Source of the DNA: Lignipirellula cremea
Lineage (GTDB): Bacteria > Planctomycetota > Planctomycetia > Pirellulales > Pirellulaceae
Direction of reading: 5' to 3'
Length of the DNA: 64,000 nucleotides
NCBI RefSeq assembly: GCF_007751035.1
Contig: NZ_CP036433.1
Coordinates: 6,429,001-6,493,000, forward strand
Made by a program: the position numbers and the translations under genes. Below the pieces are notes generated by a model that saw only the letters and a list, made by a program, of their open reading frames with translations, did no database searches and was not told where the DNA came from. Below are positions 46,638 through 55,203 of this stretch, one piece after another. Each line of letters starts with the position of its first letter. Positions within the stretch are counted from its first letter, which is position 1.

Positions 46638-47654
46638 TTACGGGTTATCGGCGAAGCGTTTCTGCAGGAGAAACTCGGTCCGCAGTTCGCCGACCTTGTA
46701 CTTGAACTCCATCCAGTCGGCGATGGCGGGGGCTCCCCGTTTCAGGTCGAAGGCGTCCCATTCGTTCGGGTCGCCCAGCGCTTCGCCGAGCGCCGTCTGA
46801 CGATCGATTTCCGGCTTGAGCGTCTCGTGGTAAAAGTCCAGATCGCCCAGTTCTTCATCGGACCAGAAAGTGGTCGCCGCTTTGGCGGCGGCCTGGTACT
46901 TGAACCAGGCCGAACGCAAAATGCGGCGGTCGAACTTCTCGCGCTGGTCGGCCGGCGGCTTCTCAAAGTGGATCAGGCCAAAGTTGCCCGTATCGTGCAC
47001 CTTGCCGCCCCAGGTCATCGACGGTCCCCAGCGCATCAGGCCAAAACGCCAGTACTCGCCGTCGGTCGGAATGCGATCGTAGAGGATCTCCCAGGGGATA
47101 AAGATGAAGGTCGCGTATCCCGTTTTCAGCGGCAGCGATTCGACCTTGGCCGCATCTTTGATCGAGCGGTAATGGCGATGCGGCATGCCCCAGTCATAGT
47201 GGGACACCGTGCCGGCGAACTGTCGGACGATCATTTGATAGTACGGCGTTCGCTTGAGTCCCGGCGCGAAGAACAGCTCCAGCGAGACGTCCCTGCTTTG
47301 ATCCAGGTAAGCCTGGATATCGGGCTCCTGGCAATGGATGTAGATGTACCAGCCCTGGGAATTGTACGCCATGTAGAACGACGTTTCCCGTCCCTGCAGG
47401 GCCGGGTCGGTTTCGACATCGCGGTCGGTCGTGGCGTCCAGAATCAGGCCTTTGGCGGCCTCGCTGTTGTAGGGCAGAAAGCGGCTCTCTTTGCCGGTTC
47501 CCGTTTTAACCGCTGCCGAGGCGGACCAGCTGGCCACGCCGTAGGGAATCTCTTCCTGGTAGCGGACTTCGTAAACTTTTCTGCCTTCGATTTCGTCGGC
47601 GCCCAGGCCGCTCCAGGCAGTCGCCGTCAGGGCGATAGCAAGCAGGATTCTCAT
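46638..47654 (-). CDS. Secreted protein with a CBM9/DOMON-like fold
   Basis: This 338-residue protein has a short signal peptide (MRILLAIALTATAWSGLGAD). Tryptophan-rich beta sequence (MAYNSQGWYIYIHCQEPD, FIFIPWEILYDRIP, WRFGLMRWGPSMTWGG) is like the carbohydrate-binding family 9 domains of planctomycete exo-enzymes. It begins four bases after the DUF4091 stop, so the two are co-translated. The binding target is unknown. Confidence 0.68.
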   Translation of the reverse strand: MRILLAIALTATAWSGLGADEIEGRKVYEVRYQEEIPYGVASWSASAAVKTGTGKESRFLPYNSEAAKGLILDATTDRDVETDPALQGRETSFYMAYNSQGWYIYIHCQEPDIQAYLDQSRDVSLELFFAPGLKRTPYYQMIVRQFAGTVSHYDWGMPHRHYRSIKDAAKVESLPLKTGYATFIFIPWEILYDRIPTDGEYWRFGLMRWGPSMTWGGKVHDTGNFGLIHFEKPPADQREKFDRRILRSAWFKYQAAAKAATTFWSDEELGDLDFYHETLKPEIDRQTALGEALGDPNEWDAFDLKRGAPAIADWMEFKYKVGELRTEFLLQKRFADNP

Positions 47655-47658
47655 CTTC

Positions 47659-49455
47659 TTAGTGCTCCATCGCGGCTTGAATTTTCAGGATGTATTCGAT
47701 CATTTCCATGCGAGCCGCATTGAGATCGACCGTTTTGTCGTCGAGCAGTTCCAGCCAGATCAACGCCTTCTTGCCGGTGTAAATGGCGTCGACATTGCCG
47801 CTGGCGATCGCCCTGGCGGCTTCCTGTTTGAGTTTGGTGGCGTAGCGGACGTCGTCGATCCCTTCGCGGAAACCTTCAAAGGCCAGCGTATCAATCACGC
47901 CGGTTTTCGTCGGATAGACCAGGTTCATCGGACGAAAGGCGCCGCCCATAAAGTCGTTCCACAGGTTGGCCTTCTGCCGCTGATACAGCGTCGGATGCAG
48001 GCCCATGAAATACTTGTAGTTGAACGAACCGTCGTAGTACGCCTTGTACCGGGCGAGTCCTTCCATGCGGCGGAAAATATCGGGGTTCTCGGGTCCCGTG
48101 TGCGGGCCCGCATAGCTGCCGACCTTGGCGCCCAGGGCGTGCCAGGTGGCGACATTTTCCCGGGCGGGCCAGCCGCCGTGGTTGGCGTAGCTGATGGCGT
48201 ACCCGGCCAGATCAAAGTGGCGGCCGGCATGGGTCGAGACCCACAGCTTGATCCCTTTGCTGGTCGTATACCTGGCCCGTTCCCGCATGATTTTGATACG
48301 GTCGACACCCGCTTCGTCCCAGCTGGTGATATAGATATCCTTGTGGCCCACTTCGCCGACCAGCGTATCCACCAGGTCGTCGATGCGGTCTTTGTACTCG
48401 TCCAGATCCTTCTCGCCGGCCGGATACGCCCAGCCGCGGGAGAGCAGCGGCTTCATCACAAAGCCAGCCTGTTTCATCAGCTGCAGCTCGTGTTTCAGTT
48501 TCTCGATCGCCTTGGCCCGATCTTTCTGATAGCTCAGCGTCAGGTCGGACCGGCAGTTGAAGACATTGTGCTTGAGCAGGTTCGCATAGATGGCGTTCTG
48601 CAGCTGGTCGGCTTCTGCTTGCGGAATGTTCAGCCGCTCGCACATATCCAGCACGCCGGTGCCGTACAGCGTGACGAGGTAATCCAGGTCCAGGTCGTAG
48701 TAGGTTTTGGGCATCGGCAGGGCGAACGGCAGGACCCGCACCGCCAGTTCCATGGCGCCAATGTTCTTCCCGTCAGCGAGCAGCTCAATCTTCCCCTGAT
48801 AGACGCCCCCGGCGGCCGATTCGGGCACGTGGACGGTGATCCAGATCTGTTTGTTATGACCTTTTTCCAGACGGATCGGCTGCAGCGTCGGGCTGTCAGC
48901 GACCGGCTCGGTGTAAAAGTTGAACGCCTCGTTCTCGTCCGATCGCGGATAGCTGACCGACTGGTACTTACCGCCGACGCGAAGTTCGTTCTGCTCCGTT
49001 TTCTGGTCGACGCGGAGCAGATTCTCGTCGTTGAGCAGCAGTTCCGGCGTCAACTCCCGACGGTTGGAATCGCCGAAGTAGCTGTACCAGGCGGTGCCGC
49101 CCTGGTACCAGACTTTGACCACTTTCAAATCGACGTTCGCCGCCGGGATGGTTCCGCCCGGTCCCTGCAAAGCAGACGCCTTGAGCACGAGCGACGTCAC
49201 ATCGGCCCGCGGCGCGATAACAAACGAAGCCGGTTCATACTCCCCCTGGGCCGCCACCACACGCAGCCGCGTGCTGGGCCGGCCGTCTTCCGGCAGTTCA
49301 TCGGGCAAGCGCGGAATGGAACTGATCGCGGGCACGTCGTAACAGACGACCGGCCCCTGGCTCCAAGGCGTATCGGCCGCAGTCGCCAGCCCGGCGGCCA
49401 GCAGCAAGGACATCAGCCCCGCCGGCAGCGGCAGCAGGCTCAATCTATGGGACAT
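47659..49455 (-). CDS. DUF4091 glycoside-hydrolase-like protein
   Basis: This 598-residue protein has a signal peptide of about 27 residues (LLLAAGLATAADT). The beta-rich N-terminal region leads to a TIM-barrel-like middle (YLVTLYGTGVLDMCERLN) and the DUF4091 signature AFEGFREGIDDVRYAT near the end, followed by a helix tail. This family is common in planctomycete and Bacteroidetes glycan loci; its activity is unsettled. It is the first of the secreted run after the LysR regulator and a small remnant. Confidence 0.82.
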   Translation of the reverse strand: MSHRLSLLPLPAGLMSLLLAAGLATAADTPWSQGPVVCYDVPAISSIPRLPDELPEDGRPSTRLRVVAAQGEYEPASFVIAPRADVTSLVLKASALQGPGGTIPAANVDLKVVKVWYQGGTAWYSYFGDSNRRELTPELLLNDENLLRVDQKTEQNELRVGGKYQSVSYPRSDENEAFNFYTEPVADSPTLQPIRLEKGHNKQIWITVHVPESAAGGVYQGKIELLADGKNIGAMELAVRVLPFALPMPKTYYDLDLDYLVTLYGTGVLDMCERLNIPQAEADQLQNAIYANLLKHNVFNCRSDLTLSYQKDRAKAIEKLKHELQLMKQAGFVMKPLLSRGWAYPAGEKDLDEYKDRIDDLVDTLVGEVGHKDIYITSWDEAGVDRIKIMRERARYTTSKGIKLWVSTHAGRHFDLAGYAISYANHGGWPARENVATWHALGAKVGSYAGPHTGPENPDIFRRMEGLARYKAYYDGSFNYKYFMGLHPTLYQRQKANLWNDFMGGAFRPMNLVYPTKTGVIDTLAFEGFREGIDDVRYATKLKQEAARAIASGNVDAIYTGKKALIWLELLDDKTVDLNAARMEMIEYILKIQAAMEH

Positions 49456-49609
49456 AGGTTGCTTTCGTTGAAGTAGATCGCCGTATTCCCGCGAGGAATT
49501 GCAAGTAACAAACAGGTGTCGGACAGAAGGTCGGCGGCAAGCGTTTCGCCATCCCTGGGCTCCGATCGCCCGGCATGACGACAGGCGGATCCGCCATCCG
49601 CAGGCGGTC

Positions 49610-49840
49610 TTAACCCACAGACGCCTTGCCGGACGATTCGTCGGCCGGAATGACGCCGGTCAGATCCCGGTCGACGCGCCGCACGTACTCTTCCTTTGCG
49701 CCGACTTTCGCCGCGGACTGCGAAAACCACTCCGTGGACTCCAGGAGTTCGTCGATCCACATTTGCAAGGCGTCGGCCTGGGCGTCAACAGCAAGCGGCG
49801 TTTGCATGCCCGGCGTGCATAAAACCTGGCAAAGCAGCAT
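49610..49840 (-). pseudogene. Short frame with a DUF1549 N-terminal motif (remnant)
   Basis: This 76-codon frame has WIDELLEST then EYVRRVDRDLTGVIPAD. The latter is close to the start of DUF1549 proteins (xFLRRVYLDLTGRIPT), the cytochrome partners of DUF1501 in planctomycetes. The frame stops ten residues later and no other part of DUF1549 is seen downstream. It may be a decayed copy or a small standalone protein. Confidence 0.4.
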
Positions 49841-50094
49841 GGCGGCGCCTCAGGGGGCGAAGCGGCAAAGGGAGGGAACGACAACCTGCCTGGTAGTCGC
49901 CTGTCGGACTTATTCTACTGGCCTGCGGAACGAACTCCAAATGTACACTCTGGTTGTTTCTTTGTTATGACGGTGTTCAGTCAAGCTACAGCACGCGGCG
50001 GCGGCGGAGGAGGGGTGCGGCGCGGGGGACGTGAACCGATTGGGCGCCGAATTTCCGATCGACGTGCTCACATCTGGCAGGCGCAGCCAGGCCG

Positions 50095-51048
50095 CTACCC
50101 GCCCGGCCCGCGACGGCGCTGGGACGCACCCAGCATCTGCTGCACGGTCTCCATGAACTCCCGCGCGGCAGGGGCCAAAACGATGCCTCGCCGCCACAGA
50201 AAGCGGATCGGAGAGCCGCGGAAATAGCGGGACATATCCCGTTCATGAAAGCCGGGCTCCGGGATCGCGTTCGGCAGCCGGCCCAGCAGACCAAAGCCGA
50301 ACCCCAGCCCCACATAACGCCTGATGGCGGCCGCATAATGGGCCTCGACCCGGCGCGGCTGCGTGCGGAACAATCCCAGATCCGCCAGCTGCAGGTTGAC
50401 GGCCGGGTTGGGAAACGAATCGGGCGTATTTACAATCGGATAGTCCACCAGATCCTCAGGACGCACACTCCGTTTTTTGGCCAAAGGATGGTCGTCCCGC
50501 GTGATCAGGTAAATGTTCAGCTGATAGCCAGGGCCGTATTCAATGCGGGGATTGTCCTGGTCGCCGGGACTGGCGGTCAGGCCCAGGTCGGCGCGGCCTG
50601 TTTCAATCGCAGAAGTGATCTCCTGGTTCGTCTCTTCCGCCAGCGAGAACTGCACGCGGGGATTCCGCTTCTCGTACTGGAGCACACACTCCGGCAGGTC
50701 CTCGACAATGATTCGTGGGGTGCTCACGACCTTCAGCCGAGTGACGGAAATGCTGAGCCGCTCATGGAAACGCCGGGTGAGCGTACCGATCGAAGTCACC
50801 GCAGGCTGGGCCATCTCCAGCAGCACCTGGCCGGCCGCCGTCAAACGGCTGCCGCGGCCATGCGGCTCCAGCAATTGCGTCCCCAGTTCCCGTTCCAGGG
50901 CGTGCACCTGTTTCCAGACGGTCGGGTGGGAAACATCGAGGAATTCGGCCGCGGCGGTAAAGCTGCCCAGTCGAGCCGTTTCGCAAAAACTGCGCAGTTG
51001 CTGGAACGTAATCTCTTTATAGGCTCGTCCTGTTTTTGCCATCGTCAT
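50095..51048 (-). CDS. LysR-type transcriptional regulator
   Basis: This 317-residue regulator starts at ATG 51048 (MTMAKTGRAYKE); the longer frame to 51537 is upstream read-through. The N-terminal HTH has ITFQQLRSFCETARLGSFTAAAEFLDVSHPTVWKQVHALE, and a substrate-binding domain follows from ~90. It is on the same strand as and upstream of the secreted glycan genes, and diverges from the STAS gene. It is the likely local regulator; the ligand is unknown. Confidence 0.9.
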   Translation of the reverse strand: MTMAKTGRAYKEITFQQLRSFCETARLGSFTAAAEFLDVSHPTVWKQVHALERELGTQLLEPHGRGSRLTAAGQVLLEMAQPAVTSIGTLTRRFHERLSISVTRLKVVSTPRIIVEDLPECVLQYEKRNPRVQFSLAEETNQEITSAIETGRADLGLTASPGDQDNPRIEYGPGYQLNIYLITRDDHPLAKKRSVRPEDLVDYPIVNTPDSFPNPAVNLQLADLGLFRTQPRRVEAHYAAAIRRYVGLGFGFGLLGRLPNAIPEPGFHERDMSRYFRGSPIRFLWRRGIVLAPAAREFMETVQQMLGASQRRRGPGG

Positions 51049-51276
51049 TACCAAAGGGTGCGTCAGGAACCCAAGAAGTCTTGCAGTAAGGTTACATCTG
51101 AAATCCGCGGGCAGCCACGCACCCCGGCGGGAATTTCCCGGGACAATCGGTTCCCCCGCTTGGCTCCGTGGCGAAGAGTGGTACGCTGAATCAAGAGCCG
51201 GCTGAGGGGCCGGCAAACTCTGGCGCAGATCGCCTGACCTGGGCGACGCCGCCGTCCCGTTTCTGGAGATGCAACC

Positions 51277-51639
51277 GTGGTTGAAATTCTTTCCGACATG
51301 CCCGCCCACACCATCGGAATCAGGTTGAGCGGAAAACTCCACGACAAGGACTACCAGACCTTTGTGCCGCTCATCGATGCCGAGATTGCCGAGGAAGGGA
51401 AAGTCAACTTGCTGGCCCAGTTCCAGGATTTTGAAGGCTGGGACATGAAAGCGCTGTGGAGCGACATTCAATTCTCCACGACCCACTGCACGACCATCCA
51501 TCGCATCGCCCTGGTCGGCGAGAAAGACTGGGAGCAATGGATGGCGTCGGTCTGCAAGCCATTCACCATGGCCAAGGTGCAGTATTTCGACGTCACCGAC
51601 TACGACAAAGCGGTCGCCTGGCTGGCCGAAGCGAACTAA
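51277..51639 (+). CDS. SpoIIAA/STAS-like protein
   Basis: This 120-residue single-domain protein (IRLSGKLHDKDYQTFVPLID, LLAQFQDFEGWDMKALW, HRIALVGEKDWEQWM) fits the SpoIIAA-like family of lipid-binding or signalling STAS folds. It has no conserved phosphorylation serine that I can place. It is divergent from the LysR gene across a 228-base gap. Confidence 0.8.
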   Translation: MVEILSDMPAHTIGIRLSGKLHDKDYQTFVPLIDAEIAEEGKVNLLAQFQDFEGWDMKALWSDIQFSTTHCTTIHRIALVGEKDWEQWMASVCKPFTMAKVQYFDVTDYDKAVAWLAEAN

Positions 51640-51877
51640 CGCGACGGATCGTTCTGATCGGCCGCCCGACGTGAAAAAAGTTTGTTCAGATCGTGCTAAA
51701 TAGTGTGTTTTGAATTTTCTTCGAAATACAATTAGGAACGAGACCGGCCGGGCCTCCGGTCCGAGAACTGGCGCCGGATGCGGGGCCGCGTCCGCCAGTC
51801 GCCGCCTGATAGCGGGCGGCTGCTTTTGTCATTGCGGCTGGGTCCCGCTTTCTCGAATTTCCTCGGAGACAAAGTCC

Positions 51878-52522
51878 ATGAAGATCACATTGAAGCGTCT
51901 GGCGGCGGCTTGCCTGGCAATGGCCGGCTGTTTCCTGCTGGCCGCCCCCAGCACCGCGCAGTCGCCTTATGGTCCCTACGGCCAGGGACAAGCACCTTAC
52001 GGCCAGGGTCAAAATCCCTACGGCCAGGGACAGACTCCCGCCGCAGCGCCGGGAGCTGCTCCGGCTGCGGCGCCGACGGTGATTCATATTCACCATCACT
52101 ACGGTCCGGCGGCCCCTTCGGCAAATCTGATCTCCGGCAACCAGGCCTCGACCGCCTGGAACTACGGCTGGCAGCCTGGAACCGGCACCATCGTGACGCC
52201 CTGGAAACAGAACTGGGGCCATCTGGGCTTCACCGGTTATCTGGGACAGCACGGCGGCGGCGTGGATCTGGATGTCGCCTCGCTCGATGTCTTTACCGGC
52301 CTGGTCGTCGACACGGTGACGCCTGATAGCCCGGCGACGCAGCTGGGTCTGGTGCCGGGCGACTTCATCCGCTCCATCAACGGCACGGCCGTCGATAATT
52401 ACAAGCAGGTAACCAACCTGTTCGAACAGACCGAACAGCAACCGGGCGGCGAACTGACGATGGAAGTCTGGAACCCCCACACCCGTCGCACCTCGACGTT
52501 AACCGCCAAAATCGCCGACTAG
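51878..52522 (+). CDS. Exported PDZ-domain protein with a G/Q/Y-rich repeat
   Basis: This 214-residue protein starts at ATG 51878 (GGAGA upstream). It has a signal peptide (LAAACLAMAGCFLLAAPSTA), then three tandem repeats of the type PYGQGQ (residues ~29-55), an alanine/proline linker, and a C-terminal PDZ domain (GLVVDTVTPDSPATQLGLVPGDFIRSING split over the ligand loop). It has no protease domain, so it is likely a periplasmic scaffold. A strong terminator lies downstream. Confidence 0.8.
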   Translation: MKITLKRLAAACLAMAGCFLLAAPSTAQSPYGPYGQGQAPYGQGQNPYGQGQTPAAAPGAAPAAAPTVIHIHHHYGPAAPSANLISGNQASTAWNYGWQPGTGTIVTPWKQNWGHLGFTGYLGQHGGGVDLDVASLDVFTGLVVDTVTPDSPATQLGLVPGDFIRSINGTAVDNYKQVTNLFEQTEQQPGGELTMEVWNPHTRRTSTLTAKIAD

Positions 52523-52531
52523 CGCCGCACC

Positions 52532-52597
52532 GTAGTGGACCTGGCCCAGGTCCCTTTCCTCGACGAGGCCGGAAGTACTGGCCGCCGAGTCCATTAC
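52532..52597 (+). repeat. GTAGTGGAC-type intergenic repeat, copy 2
   Basis: This 66-bp unit begins GTAGTGGAC and ends GTCCATTAC, an inverted repeat with 8 of 9 matches. The first 15 bases are identical to 28194-28208. It lies ten bases after the PDZ stop. Confidence 0.5.
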
Positions 52598-52628
52598 CCG
52601 ATCTGCAGATTGAACCGCACACCCGGCA

Positions 52629-52662
52629 GCCAGCGTCGTTCCCGAACGACGCTGGCTTTTTT
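52629..52662 (+). terminator. Intrinsic terminator after the PDZ gene
   Basis: GCCAGCGTCGTTC and GAACGACGCTGGC form a perfect 13-bp stem with a two-base loop, followed by TTTTTT (52657-52662). Confidence 0.88.
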
Positions 52663-52676
52663 CTGACCTTCGGCCG

Positions 52677-54641
52677 TTACTCTTCCCGGTCTTCCCGCTC
52701 GTCCCGCCACTCCAGGCGACCGAAGATCGTGCCGTTCTCCGGCTCCGTGAAATCCAGGCTGGCCTTATCCACCGGGTTATAGATCGAAAGCGTGAAGACG
52801 CTGACATCCTCCCAGTCGGTCATCGGCTCTCCTTCGGCGTTGATAAAATCCGAAACGCCGAGCAGGACTTGCTGCGGGCCGGCGGCCGCCAGTCTTTTGG
52901 AGGCCGAGAACTCTTCTTTCGGCCCTTTCGCTCCGGTGAGCCACTGGTTTTTGGTGATCCGCAGCCGCACGCTCAGCCCGGGCGTCGGGGCATTCAGCCC
53001 GATGGACAGCTTGCGGCTGGCTGGCGGCAACGCCAGGTCGGGATCCTGGAACTTGTAGGTGGCGATTCCGCCCTGCGGCCGGGTCCCCCAGTCGCGCAGC
53101 CCGTTCGTTAGAAAGTCCTCAAACACCGGCGCCACTTCTCCCGTATGGGCCGCCAGCAGTTCGGGTCGAATTTCTTCCGGCAGCCAGGCCCGCTCGACCG
53201 ACGTGATGGTGATCGCCCTGGCCATCCCCTGGAACGACTGCTGCTGGCCCGGCAAAGCGTAGGTGCAATTGGCGAACACATACAGCGGCAAGTAGGGCCG
53301 CGCGGTGAGCGGGGCCGTCCACACGCCGTTCGCTTCCACGATCGGCGCATGTTTCCAGAAACGGGCCCGCGGGTTGGGGTCGTGGCTGTAGTACACATCG
53401 ATCGCCGTAACTTTGTCTCGCTGGTCGGGCGTCACGCTGAAAATGGCCGTGCCGTGCTCGGCGTCGACCTCCAGGACCGAGGTCGGCGTGAGCGGGATGT
53501 CGACCGTTTCCCCTTTCAGATAGCGATCAAACCAGCGGTTGAGCAGGATCCACTGCTCGGCGCCCAGCGAGTGGCTGGTGTGCATTTTCTGACTGACGCG
53601 CCATTCGTTATGGGGCAGCAGCACCGCCGAACGGTAGACATTCTCAAACACCGCATGGAAATCGTTCGACGCGCTGAGGAACAGCACGGGACATTTCACC
53701 AGCGGCCAGTAGGCGTGCGAATCGATCGTCCGAGAGTACAACTCGCCGCTGGGAAACGACCGGGCCTTGCCGCTGCCAGGCAGACCGGCGAAGTCCGACA
53801 GGATAAACCCAGAGCCGCCGACCATCGGCGCCACCGCTTTCAGCCGTTCGTCAATCGCCGCCATCGAGGTGATCACGCCGCCCATCGAATAGCCGGTGAA
53901 GCCGATCTTCTCCGGATCCACCTCGGGCTGCCGTTCCAGAAATGTAATGCCGCGTCGCCCCGCCAGGGCCAGCAGGAACCAGTTCCCGTTCCGCGGGCTT
54001 ACCACCGGATCCAGCGTATGGTCGTCGGGCGACAGATCGAGCTTCGTCCCTTTCCGCAGCGCCTTGGGATAAAACCGCGGGCCCTGGCTGGGATCAACCT
54101 TCCCCCAGTCGGTATTCGACTGGATGCCGGCGACGATCTCCCGTCCGCCCCAGTTCAGATCCAGGGTCGCGTAACCCTGCTTTGCAAAATAAAGGCCCCG
54201 TTCCCGTTCAGCCCGCTGGCCGCCGCCATGGCTCCAGACAAACGCGGGCCCCTGCTTCATGCCAGCGGGAAACGTATACAAACCGGCGATGCGGGACTCG
54301 ACGCCACGAAACACGCCGACCTTGAACACCACATACCGACAGACGACGCCCTCTTCCTGCCACTCCTGGACGACCTCGGTCTCTAGCGCGTCTTTCCGTG
54401 GATCGAACGACTTCCACAAATCGGCCACATTGTCGGGCACTTCGTCCGAGGTCAACGGGACCAGCGTATCATCCGCCTGCAGCACCGACGTCTGCAGGAA
54501 CGTCGCCGGTCCCAGCATAGCCCCCAGCAGGACCAGGGCGACGACCGCCGGCAGGCGACGACCTCCTGGCGCCAGGGAGGCTGGATATTGTCCGCTTGAA
54601 CCCGCCGGGTTACCCGGCATCGAGATGAGAGAAGCTGTCAT
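52677..54641 (-). CDS. Secreted alpha/beta hydrolase (acetyl xylan esterase / dienelactone hydrolase type)
   Basis: The protein has ~654 residues from ATG 54641 (AAGGA nine bases upstream); the frame extends further but without family sequence. A signal peptide precedes DDTLVPLTSDEVPDN. The catalytic serine is in GFTGYSMGGVITS, with AFVWSHGGGQRAER as the oxyanion region. A C-terminal beta domain of ~200 residues follows. Planctomycetes use many such esterases on acetylated or sulfated glycans. It stands alone, near the glycan locus. Confidence 0.82.
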   Translation of the reverse strand: MTASLISMPGNPAGSSGQYPASLAPGGRRLPAVVALVLLGAMLGPATFLQTSVLQADDTLVPLTSDEVPDNVADLWKSFDPRKDALETEVVQEWQEEGVVCRYVVFKVGVFRGVESRIAGLYTFPAGMKQGPAFVWSHGGGQRAERERGLYFAKQGYATLDLNWGGREIVAGIQSNTDWGKVDPSQGPRFYPKALRKGTKLDLSPDDHTLDPVVSPRNGNWFLLALAGRRGITFLERQPEVDPEKIGFTGYSMGGVITSMAAIDERLKAVAPMVGGSGFILSDFAGLPGSGKARSFPSGELYSRTIDSHAYWPLVKCPVLFLSASNDFHAVFENVYRSAVLLPHNEWRVSQKMHTSHSLGAEQWILLNRWFDRYLKGETVDIPLTPTSVLEVDAEHGTAIFSVTPDQRDKVTAIDVYYSHDPNPRARFWKHAPIVEANGVWTAPLTARPYLPLYVFANCTYALPGQQQSFQGMARAITITSVERAWLPEEIRPELLAAHTGEVAPVFEDFLTNGLRDWGTRPQGGIATYKFQDPDLALPPASRKLSIGLNAPTPGLSVRLRITKNQWLTGAKGPKEEFSASKRLAAAGPQQVLLGVSDFINAEGEPMTDWEDVSVFTLSIYNPVDKASLDFTEPENGTIFGRLEWRDEREDREE

Positions 54642-54917
54642 GGCGATCATTCCTTCTGATAGGACAAGATGAACACCCAGCGCCGCCGCAAAATCAATCG
54701 CTCCGACCAACCCTGGGGACGGGTTCCCTCTCCATATGGTAAAGGGGTCCCGCGCAGAAAGAAACCGACGCCCCCCCGACATCCCGCCAGCCGCCGGCCA
54801 AAAGCATCGACTCCCAGCCCACAACGCCTTGGCAGACCCGCCCGCGCGTCTCCGCCCGACAACATCGCAAACCCAAAAATGCCAGACCGGAACTCCTGTT
54901 TCCCGCCCCTGAACAAC

Positions 54918-55055
54918 GTAGTGGTGCGTCAAACCATAAAATCAGGTTTCTCTCAATCAGCCGCCGGGCGCTAGCCCCGGTTTTCTTGGCAGCACAGCAG
55001 CAAGGCCGAAATCGCTCACTCGAAGATTGAAGATTGAAGATTGACGCAGCACTAG
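54918..55055 (-). mobile_element. MITE-like module type 1, copy B
   Basis: This 138-bp element matches 11491-11622 in reverse orientation; its ends are TAGTGGTGCGTCAAACC and GACGCAGCACTAG. It carries three tandem GAAGATT units near its right end where copy A has fewer. The core ATCAGCCGCCGGGCGCTAG lies at 54956-54974. Confidence 0.6.
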
Positions 55056-55184
55056 TGCTGCGTCAAGGCAAAGAGCTCGGGTTCTTCCAATTAGCCGTTT
55101 TGGCGATAGCCACGGTTAACGAAAAGGAACAGCGGCTCGCGCGAAAATGGCCAAACCTGAAATGGAAACTTGACGAACCACTAC
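55052..55184 (+). mobile_element. MITE-like module type 2, copy B
   Basis: This 133-bp element is in the same orientation as copy A. It retains the 23 bases after CTAGTGCTGC that copy A lacks, and ends TTGACGAACCACTAC 20 bases before the purD stop. Both copies of the module pair thus lie directly 3' of a minus-strand metabolic gene. Confidence 0.6.
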
Positions 55185-55203
55185 CCTGGAATTGGGCGAT
55201 GGC

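Larger units (their letters stand above)
54642..55203. other. Intergenic region with repeat modules, no gene
   Basis: The 562 bases between the esterase start and the purD stop hold two MITE-like modules at 54918-55184. The first ~270 bases (54642-54917) show no gene or clear signal. Plus-strand frames here read through repeat sequence. Confidence 0.7.

Noticed and set aside
47662-49476. Plus-strand open frame of 604 codons over DUF4091
   Set aside because: It is antisense to a signal-peptide-bearing DUF4091 gene, its sequence has low complexity, and it matches no family.
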